A stretch of 38,034 nt of DNA from Candidatus Woesearchaeota archaeon (GTDB lineage Archaea; Nanobdellota; Nanobdellia; Woesearchaeales; GW2011-AR4). The notes beneath the pieces were generated by a model, which had not been told where the DNA came from, did not search any database, and saw only the letters and a program-made list of their open reading frames with translations. Below, piece by piece: positions 26,811 through 34,834 of this stretch. A program made the translations under genes and the position numbers. The stretch spans positions 1 to 38,034 of the forward strand of contig JACPJP010000031.1 of the NCBI GenBank assembly GCA_016187495.1, written 5' to 3'. The stretch's first letter is position 1; each line of letters opens with the position of its first letter.

Positions 26811-27881
26811 CTAAAACACCATCTGCTTTTCAATAAATTCCTCATTTAATCCCAGCTGCTTGCCTTTTATCAGTATCCTTAAATTCCTTATTTCAACATC
26901 TTTAGCGAGCATAAATCCAAGTATTATATCAACAGATAATGGATGCTGGTGCAATAACAAGCTTGATTGCTTCAATAAGTATTTGTATAATTCAGTCTCC
27001 AAAGTTATCAAAGAGCCCGTATTTTTGAAATCTTCAACTCCTTTATCTATTGCTTTTTTATATTGAATCTCTTCCAAAACATTGATTAATGCATCGAAAT
27101 CGTCCAACTCTGACATTTTTGTAATCTTTGGGTTTATTAAGCCGCGGGCAGTAATGATAAATTCCCCTGCATTCTCAATTTTCGATTTTTTCAGCCTTAG
27201 CAAGGTCAATATGTCCATTATCTCGACTTCCATGACCAAAAACCTCCTGAATAATGCCCCTTCCTGAGGCAATAATTTCGAAAATTCCACTAAATTGTTA
27301 AAATAAGCCCTGTCCAAAGAATTTTCAATCAAAGCCAAGCTGTTCTTTTCCTTCAGATAAGTTAATCCTTTCTCCAACAATGAAAAGCTTACAATCCGGT
27401 TATTTTTCAAAACCTGCTCAATGGAATCTTTTTTAATGAGTTCATGCTGAAATTCCCTGCTTAATGTTCCGGCTGATGTTACTGAATTGAAAACCTCTTT
27501 TTCGGGGGCATTTGTGAACTTTCCCCTTATTATTGTCTTAATATCTTCAATATCCTTCCTTTTTGCATATTCCCTTACAACTAAACCAAGCTCTTTCGGA
27601 GAAATTTTAATCAGTTTCTTGAAAGTGTAAGCAAGGTTCTTGTTCAAGGCCAACTCCAACAAGTCTGCGCCTGAGTGGCTAGAGGCTAATTCACTAATCT
27701 CTTTTTTGTAGTTCGACTCCTGCATGAATTTTGCAATCTCATTAAATCCCATCTTGAGCATCTTGTGGTAGTCTTCTTTGCTAAATAGCAGGGATTTCAT
27801 TACTGCAGTCCTTACATAAGTATAAGGATACTTCCCAAGATTCAGATTTTCCTGCTTGTATTTAAGTTGCATCTTATTCAA
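26811..27881 (-). CDS. atpC: A/V-type ATP synthase subunit C
   Basis: YPYTYVRTAVMKSLLFSKEDYHKMLKMG; LGFMLAKDVEIRNLRILIKGK. Confidence 0.92.
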   Translation of the reverse strand: MNKMQLKYKQENLNLGKYPYTYVRTAVMKSLLFSKEDYHKMLKMGFNEIAKFMQESNYKKEISELASSHSGADLLELALNKNLAYTFKKLIKISPKELGLVVREYAKRKDIEDIKTIIRGKFTNAPEKEVFNSVTSAGTLSREFQHELIKKDSIEQVLKNNRIVSFSLLEKGLTYLKEKNSLALIENSLDRAYFNNLVEFSKLLPQEGALFRRFLVMEVEIMDILTLLRLKKSKIENAGEFIITARGLINPKITKMSELDDFDALINVLEEIQYKKAIDKGVEDFKNTGSLITLETELYKYLLKQSSLLLHQHPLSVDIILGFMLAKDVEIRNLRILIKGKQLGLNEEFIEKQMVF

Positions 27882-28419
27882 ATAAAATCTGGTTTATGTT
27901 TTGCAATTCATTTTCCTTAATAGCCTGCAGCAAGGCATCAAAACTGTAGTCCACTCTTACCGTCCCGTCATTGTTTTCAGCTATTATGCCGCCAATTATG
28001 CCAGCAGATTCTGCCTTAAATCCTTTAACCATGCTTGCATCATTTTTGTTGCAATAAACTTTAGCTACTTCAATGTCATTCTTTGCCTTTTCAAGCAGAT
28101 TATTGATGTATGCTTCCCTTTTTTTCCCGCTCAATTTCTCAACTCTTTTCCTTGCTTCCTCAAAGACGCTTTCTATAACATCTTTCTTCGCTTCCAGAAT
28201 CATTTTTTTGCTTTCCAGCTCTGCTGATGCGGTTTCCTGCCTCTTCATAGTTTCGATAAGCTTCTTTGCCTCTGCCTCGGTTTTTTCCCTAAAGGCAGCA
28301 ACCTTGATTTCAGCTTCTTTCATTATCCTCTCAGCTTCCTTTTTAGCTTCCGCTAGCAAAGCCTCTTCCTGCTCTTTTGCATTTGCAAGTATTTCGCCCT
28401 TTACAGCTTCCAGCCCCAT
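27874..28419 (-). CDS. atpE: A/V-type ATP synthase subunit E
   Basis: 181 aa, N-terminal helix rich in A/E/K; C-terminal GGIIAENNDGTVRVDYSFDALL. Confidence 0.9.
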   Translation of the reverse strand: MGLEAVKGEILANAKEQEEALLAEAKKEAERIMKEAEIKVAAFREKTEAEAKKLIETMKRQETASAELESKKMILEAKKDVIESVFEEARKRVEKLSGKKREAYINNLLEKAKNDIEVAKVYCNKNDASMVKGFKAESAGIIGGIIAENNDGTVRVDYSFDALLQAIKENELQNINQILFE

Positions 28420-28426
28420 TTTCTTC

Positions 28427-28654
28427 TTATCCTGCCAAGTTAAGGATTAATATTGCAACTACTAGGCCGAAAATTACCAGCGTTTCAGGTATGACTGTAA
28501 AGATAAGCCCCTTACCAAACATCTCTTCCTTTTCCGCTATAGCGCCTATTGCCGCAGCGCCTATCTCCTTTTCCGCAATTCCGGCAGCAAGCGCGCTTAA
28601 TCCGACTGCAAGGCCAGAACCTATTGCAATCAAACCAACTCCTTCAATTGCCAT
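28427..28654 (-). CDS. atpK: A/V-type ATP synthase subunit K (proteolipid)
   Basis: 75 aa, two TM hairpin; GLIFTVIPETLVIFGLVVAILIL. Confidence 0.92.
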   Translation of the reverse strand: MAIEGVGLIAIGSGLAVGLSALAAGIAEKEIGAAAIGAIAEKEEMFGKGLIFTVIPETLVIFGLVVAILILNLAG

Positions 28655-28971
28655 TTTATTTTTACCTCCGTTAATTTTATTTTCAATAGTTTTTTAATTT
28701 TAAATTATTGTTTATTTTTTATTATTCCTAGTTTGAATTGTTTTTATTTCATTAATTTTAATAACTCTTATTTTATTGATTTGATAATTTCTTATTAATT
28801 TCTTTTATTTTTAATTTATTTTAATATTAACCCTTGTATTCTTTATTTGTTGTTTTTCCCTTATTGCAACAATTTTAGTCCATCCCACATTGGATGGCTA
28901 CTTATTCTGTTTTTGTTGCTTAAATGGAAAAATTTTAATTTTTTATCATTGAAATTCCATTATTGCGCTTA

Positions 28972-30843
28972 TCATTGTTCCTTTGCCCCAAATGGCTTGT
29001 ATTTCTCAGCTCCGCCTTCAAAAAACTTTGAAAAAAACTCGACATAATGCAGCCTTAATGAATGCAAAAAGCTGCCAAATAATCCTAATACAATGTTTAA
29101 GACATGCCCTATTAGCAATACCAAAATTCCTGCAAATATTAAAAATCCGCCTTCATGGAAAAAGCCTTCTGCCATCTCATTCACAACGATAGCTATTGAT
29201 ACTGACGATAAGCCAATAGCCATAAGTCGCAGATAAGACAAGGTATTCGTCAATATTGTCGGTATCTCAATAATACCTCTTATGCCTTCTCCCTTGTAGA
29301 GCATTGCAGCAGATACTGCAAAAAATGCCCATCCGATCAATGATGGAATTGCAATAATGCCCGTATATGACAACACCAATAATAATATTCCAATTTCCAG
29401 CACAAACCAGGAAGCTTTTTCAAATATCGCATGCTTTAATCCATGGGCTTTAAGCACATTGAAAAACCCTGCTGCAAGCCCCCAGTTTACATGTATTACT
29501 CCAATTGCTATGGATATATACATTAATTCAAAAACACTATGGCTCCTGCTGAGCAAATGGGGTATATTAAAATTTCCTACCTCTTCCAAACCAAAAAATT
29601 CCCCGTATATGAAACCAAAGAAAATTGATGATAGTGACGACAGCAGCAATACATTAAACAATGCAGCTCCTTTTGGCATTCTCTTTTTTAGGAAGTAAAA
29701 TAAGGCAAAGCTAACTACTCCATATCCAAAGTCTCCAAGCATAAATCCAAAGAAAATAGGGTAGGTGAGAAACATAAAAAATGTCGGATCTATCTCCCTG
29801 TAAGTCGGCAGTGAGTACATATTGATGAAAAACTCAAATGGTTTTGAATATTTTTCATTTTTCAGCTTTATTGGAACCTTATCGCCTAATTTTGCATGTT
29901 CTGAATGGATAAATATTTTATTTTTGCCTGCTTTGTTCAGGTTTTCTATCGCGCTGTTTAGCTGCTCAGCAGGGACCCACCCCTTGATCAGGAAAGCGCC
30001 TTTTGTTGCTGCAAACTTCAATGGGGCTTCGGCTTTCTCAAGCTCATTGCTTAGAAATTCTTCTGCTGCAAGAAGAAAATTCTTGTTTTCGTATGTGAGC
30101 TTTTCCAGCCTGTTGATAGCCCTTTCTTTTGCATAATCCAGCTTCTGCAGTTGCAATTCTATTTTTTTTATCGATTCGGAAGCGCTTACGCTGCGGTCTA
30201 GCATATTATTGTTGCTAAAACTAGATAAGTTTGCATGTATAAAACCCGTTTTTTGGAGAATGTTAGCTGCGTATTCCTTTTTTCCTATCTCCACAAACAA
30301 GGCAATAAATATTTTTTTATCTGCAGGGCTTTGAAACACCTCAAACTTTTCTGTTTCCTCTGACAAAGAGTCCCTTAAGTATGAAATGTCATAGCTATCC
30401 TGCACATAGCCCATAAATATCGCGAGAGAATTATAGGGCTCAAAAGATTCCAGGGGAAGGCTTATACCAGCTAGAAGATTTAATTCGGCAAATATCGCAA
30501 GATTTTTTGATCTTAGCTCTTCTATCCCACTAATCTCCCGGTTGTTCCTGCTGACAGCTTCGCTGATTTCATTAGCTTTCTTTTCAATTCCAAATATATC
30601 AATAATTGGATAGTTAGCATCTGACTCTTTTATTCCCATGGAATTAATCGATGCCCTTATTTTAACAATTATTTCAGAAAGTTTAGCTGCAGTCTCCATC
30701 GGCTGGCCTATGTCTGCCAACTCATTTTTTGAATGCTCAACTATATGGAGGATTTTGAGCTGATGCAGCTCATTAACTACATTTTCCTGCACTTTTTTTG
30801 GCCCCGTCACTAGGATTTTGCTCATTTCATAAGGCTTAAGCAT
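28972..30843 (-). CDS. atpI: A/V-type ATP synthase subunit I
   Basis: 623 aa; FMLGDFGYGVVSFALF, NTLSYLRLMAIGLSSVSIA, LHYVEFFSKFFEGGAEKYKPF. Confidence 0.95.
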   Translation of the reverse strand: MLKPYEMSKILVTGPKKVQENVVNELHQLKILHIVEHSKNELADIGQPMETAAKLSEIIVKIRASINSMGIKESDANYPIIDIFGIEKKANEISEAVSRNNREISGIEELRSKNLAIFAELNLLAGISLPLESFEPYNSLAIFMGYVQDSYDISYLRDSLSEETEKFEVFQSPADKKIFIALFVEIGKKEYAANILQKTGFIHANLSSFSNNNMLDRSVSASESIKKIELQLQKLDYAKERAINRLEKLTYENKNFLLAAEEFLSNELEKAEAPLKFAATKGAFLIKGWVPAEQLNSAIENLNKAGKNKIFIHSEHAKLGDKVPIKLKNEKYSKPFEFFINMYSLPTYREIDPTFFMFLTYPIFFGFMLGDFGYGVVSFALFYFLKKRMPKGAALFNVLLLSSLSSIFFGFIYGEFFGLEEVGNFNIPHLLSRSHSVFELMYISIAIGVIHVNWGLAAGFFNVLKAHGLKHAIFEKASWFVLEIGILLLVLSYTGIIAIPSLIGWAFFAVSAAMLYKGEGIRGIIEIPTILTNTLSYLRLMAIGLSSVSIAIVVNEMAEGFFHEGGFLIFAGILVLLIGHVLNIVLGLFGSFLHSLRLHYVEFFSKFFEGGAEKYKPFGAKEQ

Positions 30844-31172
30844 TATATCATCTCCTCAAATTTTTTCATCACAAAATCAACTGCTATCTCAATGTTTTTT
30901 TCTGCTTTTGCCTTCAGCTGCTTTACTGATTTATTGCTTTCCTGGAGCTTTTCATTGCGCAAGGAAGCTGCTTTTTCCCTTAATGCTGAAAGCTTTTCCT
31001 CCTGCTCCATTATTATTTTTTCCTTGCTGTCAGAAATAGCCTTTAAGGAGTCCTTTTTTGCTTTTTCGATTATTTTTTGCTTTTCTGCTTCTGTTTTTTT
31101 CAGTATACTCTCTGCTTCTTCTTCGGAAGCCCTAATCTCTTTCAGAACCTCTGCTTCTTTTGCAAGCTGCAT
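30843..31172 (-). CDS. atpH: A/V-type ATP synthase subunit H (AhaH-like)
   Basis: 109 aa coiled coil, first in operon, directly before atpI. Confidence 0.8.
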   Translation of the reverse strand: MQLAKEAEVLKEIRASEEEAESILKKTEAEKQKIIEKAKKDSLKAISDSKEKIIMEQEEKLSALREKAASLRNEKLQESNKSVKQLKAKAEKNIEIAVDFVMKKFEEMI

Positions 31173-31250
31173 TTTACGCGGTGGATATATAGCTTATATA
31201 AAATTTTTGCATATTTGCTCTTTTTAAGACAAATGCTCTATGAAAAGCAT

Positions 31251-32123
31251 TTAGTTTTCAATCCTTAATGTTACCATCCAGTCCATTACAACATCGCTGA
31301 TATTTGTGAGGTTAGCAAGGATATGCGACATATCAATAGCTTTTTGGTCTTTTGTAGGGGATATTTTTATATTAGAAACACATCTTGCAAATTTCATTGC
31401 CTGCTCCTGGTCAAGCTTCGAGGGATCGTGCAGGACATCCTGGAGTATCTCAATAGGCTTGGTGATATTATCCAGAAATTTCTGGTCTTTGGGGTCGAAA
31501 CAAATCAGCGTGTCAACCACCCTTTCCAGTTCTCTTGAGATTATGGATATGTAATACAACTCAATGCTCGTAAGCTTGGTTGTCTTGCCCATGGTTAAAG
31601 AGCCTATAACAGCCTTGTCTATAAGCATCTTGCTCCTGTCAATCTCATCCTCATATTTCTCAATCAGGTTTTTATCATAATTTTTGCCTATGATAATTAT
31701 CAAGTTCTTTATTTTCCTTAACATTGTCCTAAGCAGCGAGCTTGGGTCAGAGACAGTTACAGTTCCTTCCGAAGTTATTTGCTTCTTGTCTATCTCAACA
31801 GACTCCAAACTAATAAGCCTTTTTTGATTGATAAGCTTGGTAAAGTCCACTTCCTTGTCCATGAGTATCTCAAATGAAGAAACAGGATGTATATAGGAAG
31901 AAACAACGAGCTTGTGTATGATTTCAGGATCCTCTTCTGAAATTGTAAACTTTAGGTGCTTAGGCTTTTTTTCCGTAATGTCTGGAGAAATGACTAAAGT
32001 TCCATCGCTATTGTTAATTATGCTTACTTTTGATTTTGATGTTATGCCATGCTCCCTGCACCATGATGTAGGAAGGTATAGGTAATGCATATCCCCTGTT
32101 TTTTGTATATTCCTTATCTCCAT
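31251..32123 (-). CDS. AbrB/PhoU-type phosphate uptake regulator
   Basis: MEIRNIQKTGDMHYLYLPTSWCREHGITSKSKVSI (SpoVT/AbrB-like) plus PhoU-like helical C-terminus. Confidence 0.8.
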   Translation of the reverse strand: MEIRNIQKTGDMHYLYLPTSWCREHGITSKSKVSIINNSDGTLVISPDITEKKPKHLKFTISEEDPEIIHKLVVSSYIHPVSSFEILMDKEVDFTKLINQKRLISLESVEIDKKQITSEGTVTVSDPSSLLRTMLRKIKNLIIIIGKNYDKNLIEKYEDEIDRSKMLIDKAVIGSLTMGKTTKLTSIELYYISIISRELERVVDTLICFDPKDQKFLDNITKPIEILQDVLHDPSKLDQEQAMKFARCVSNIKISPTKDQKAIDMSHILANLTNISDVVMDWMVTLRIEN

Positions 32124-32287
32124 CTATATAGGGAGTAAATAGTTGGTATATATAAATATTATTGTTGCATAAAGGTATTTTTTAAAAAACAAGTATATCC
32201 CATATACTATATATTTTATAAGAAAAAGGCTTTTATAGTTATTGATTTTAGAGATTAAATATTCTGGTAAATATAGGAGGTAAACAT

Positions 32288-32698
32288 ATGAGGGTAAAGG
32301 AAATAATGCATCACGTTGTAAAAATCCCTTTTTGGTCAAGCGTTTCAGAAGCTGCAAGAATAATGGACGAAAAGTCTATAGGATCCGTCCTTATAGAAGA
32401 AAATGGAAGAGTTATCGGCATAATGACGGAAAAGGATATTCTGCGCAAAATCGTAGCTAAAGGCAAAAATCCAGATAAAGTCAAGGTAAAGGATATAATG
32501 AATGATCCCGTAATAACCATAGATGCGAATGAAGATATATTGGAAGCAAGCAAAATTATGGACGAGAAACGGATTAGGAGGCTGATTGTTGTTGAGAACG
32601 GGCAGATTGCAGGCAAGATTACTGCCAATAGCATCTCAAGGAATTTAAAGTATATGATAGTTAGGGAGCCTCAAGTTTATACTAGGATGGAATATTAA
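32288..32698 (+). CDS. Tandem CBS-domain protein
   Basis: VSEAARIMDEKSIGSVLIEENGRVIGIMTEKDILRK ... DILEASKIMDEKRIRRLIVVENGQIAG. Confidence 0.9.
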   Translation: MRVKEIMHHVVKIPFWSSVSEAARIMDEKSIGSVLIEENGRVIGIMTEKDILRKIVAKGKNPDKVKVKDIMNDPVITIDANEDILEASKIMDEKRIRRLIVVENGQIAGKITANSISRNLKYMIVREPQVYTRMEY

Positions 32699-32743
32699 AA
32701 ACAATAAACTTTATTATTTAGATGGCTTTTTCTTGATTTTCGT

Positions 32744-32887
32744 GCGCCAGTAGCTCAGCTTGGATACTTCAAAATCCTTTTGAAGCCTAAAAGAGCGAAA
32801 GGTTCCTAACCTTTAGGCCGGGAGTTCGAAACAGCTTTTTTGCATAAAGCAAAATCAAAGAAGCTAACGAAAGTCTTCCCTGGCGCG
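32744..32887 (+). tRNA. tRNA-Arg(CCT) with two introns: D-loop (32766-32791, 26 nt) and T-loop (32831-32873, 43 nt)
   Basis: Acceptor GCGCCAG/CTGGCGC+G; D stem GCTC/GAGC, spliced loop AGCTTGGATA; anticodon arm AAAGG-TTCCTAA-CCTTT; T stem GGGAG/CTTCC, spliced loop TTCGAA|T; BHB helix TTCG/CGAA with bulges AAA and AGT. Confidence 0.85.
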
Positions 32888-32901
32888 TTTTTGATTTTAA
32901 A

Positions 32902-33759
32902 ATGACCCTCTCACTAGGAATCTTATTTGGAATCATTGCAATGCTTGGCTGGGGCTTTTCTGATTTTTTCGCTGCAATGGCTGCGAGAAAAACAAGCGTG
33001 ATTAAAACATTAATCTGGAGCCAGATAGTTGGGACATTAATTCTTATTCCAGCATTATTATTTTTCAGATTTCCGGATATTTCATTTAATTATTTAATGC
33101 TTATTTTAATTGGAGCTTTCCTGAACATCATTGCCTTGCTTGCATTCTATAAGGGATTACAAGTCGGAAATGTGTCCGTCATCAGCCCAATTTCGTCTGC
33201 TTATGCTGCTATAACTGTGGTTTTAAGCCTGATTTTTTTGAATGAAAAGCTGAATGCTTTGCAGGCAGCAGGCATTAGCTTATCTATTTTAGGCACAATT
33301 TTGGCATCATTCAAACTAAGGGATTTAATGAAATTAAAGCTGGAAAATATTGTAAGCGGCGTGAGGTATGGCCTTATCGCAATGCTTAGCTGGGGAATAG
33401 CTTTTGTTTTTATAGGCATATTAGTAAAAAATCTTGGGTGGCTTTTTCCTCCATTGCTGATTAAAACAGCAGGCATTTTTTATATATTAGCCTATGCAGG
33501 CACGGCAAAGAAAAACATTTCATTTCCAAAAAATGCTGCATTGATTGTAGCCCTCATAGGTATTCTAGAAACCATCGGCTTTTTATCTATAGGGGCTGGC
33601 ATAAGCTTTGAGCAAACATCAATAGTGGTTCCTGTTAGTTCCACATATGCGCTGATGACGGTAATCCTGGCGCAGATATTTTTCAAAGAGGTAATTGAGG
33701 TAAACCAGAAAATAGGGGTTGCTGCTGTTTTATTGGGATTGGTTTTGCTGGCTATTTGA
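32902..33759 (+). CDS. EamA/DMT-superfamily transporter
   Basis: 285 aa, about 10 TM in two EamA repeats (GISLSILGTILASF; GVAAVLLGLVLLAI). Confidence 0.88.
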   Translation: MTLSLGILFGIIAMLGWGFSDFFAAMAARKTSVIKTLIWSQIVGTLILIPALLFFRFPDISFNYLMLILIGAFLNIIALLAFYKGLQVGNVSVISPISSAYAAITVVLSLIFLNEKLNALQAAGISLSILGTILASFKLRDLMKLKLENIVSGVRYGLIAMLSWGIAFVFIGILVKNLGWLFPPLLIKTAGIFYILAYAGTAKKNISFPKNAALIVALIGILETIGFLSIGAGISFEQTSIVVPVSSTYALMTVILAQIFFKEVIEVNQKIGVAAVLLGLVLLAI

Positions 33760-34320
33760 TTAAACGATTTCCCCTTTTCTTAATATTGGAAACAATTCAT
33801 AACTTTGCGTTTCATAGAATAAATCCCATGTTGATAAAAATTCGTCAAACTCGATTTTTTTGCTAAGAGGCACCAAAACAACAGTTCTTGATAAAACTTT
33901 TCCTTTTGTGTCCTTTAAAATGCGCTTAATGCCCCTTGTAAACTGAACTTTTTGCACTGGCTTAAGCTTTTTTAGGGAATATTTGTAAAGAACAACTGGC
34001 TCTAATCTATAAATTTCGAACAAAAACTTATGTTTCCTAACACTAAAACCCTCCCTTATTAAAACTGCCCACAATTGGCTGTATATTGAATCAACTATTT
34101 CTATGTCTGCATTTATTAGGATTGATTTTATACCCTCTTTAATCTTTATTGCATCAGCTTGGCTTTTCATCAACAAAGCTATATCAATGTCTTTAGGCTC
34201 CAATTTACCCTTGACAAAAGAGCCGAACAAAACAATATCTTCTAATGCTTTGTATTCACTCAATAGCTTTCTTAATTTCTTCAGGCAGCTCTGAAATTTC
34301 TCTGATTTTTTTAATTCCAT
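33760..34320 (-). CDS. MNT-type nucleotidyltransferase
   Basis: FGSFVKGKLEPKDIDIALL: GS..DxD nucleotidyltransferase motif; start uncertain because of overlap with the HEPN ORF. Confidence 0.75.
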   Translation of the reverse strand: MELKKSEKFQSCLKKLRKLLSEYKALEDIVLFGSFVKGKLEPKDIDIALLMKSQADAIKIKEGIKSILINADIEIVDSIYSQLWAVLIREGFSVRKHKFLFEIYRLEPVVLYKYSLKKLKPVQKVQFTRGIKRILKDTKGKVLSRTVVLVPLSKKIEFDEFLSTWDLFYETQSYELFPILRKGEIV

Positions 34321-34624
34321 CTTTAATGTCCTCGCAAGTCTCTTTTAATATTGGTTTTGAATAAGAATCTGTGTACTTATCAAAAATTTCATCTGCTATA
34401 ATATAGACATCTTTGAAGTACTGCTCCAAAATCCTGAACCTCTCAGTATGGTTTTTCGGCAGCTTGCTCAATTTGTTCTGTATGAGTATATCGCACGCAG
34501 CGAATAGGGCCTTGGAGAACAGTATAGCTGAGTTCTTGTACCTGCCTTTGCTTAATTCGTCATTTGCCCCATTATACTCTTCCAAGAAGGTTTGCACCAA
34601 TTCGTCTGCCATCTTAACATGCAT
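34256..34624 (-). CDS. HEPN-like protein, partner of the nucleotidyltransferase
   Basis: 122 aa all-helical: SKGRYKNSAILFSKALFAACDILI...; paired upstream of an MNT gene. Confidence 0.7.
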   Translation of the reverse strand: MHVKMADELVQTFLEEYNGANDELSKGRYKNSAILFSKALFAACDILIQNKLSKLPKNHTERFRILEQYFKDVYIIADEIFDKYTDSYSKPILKETCEDIKDGIKKIREISELPEEIKKAIE

Positions 34625-34772
34625 AGTGCCAGTTATTTATAAATATTTTGTTTTTTATTAAAAATTAAGTGCTATTTAATGTTCTATGTTAATAAGCAAC
34701 ATATTGTTTTTCGTTAACAAAGAAAGCCTTGTTATTGTCATTTGTTAATTACTAATATTGTACAATCTTAGC

Positions 34773-34834
34773 GAGCAAAACCTGGAGATAGGATTATTGC
34801 TGTTTTAACTGGATTGGTTTTGCTGGCTATTTGA
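34773..34834 (+). pseudogene. Duplicated 3' remnant of the EamA gene
   Basis: 34799-34834 matches 33724-33759 at 33 of 36 positions; last 24 nt identical including the TGA. Confidence 0.75.
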
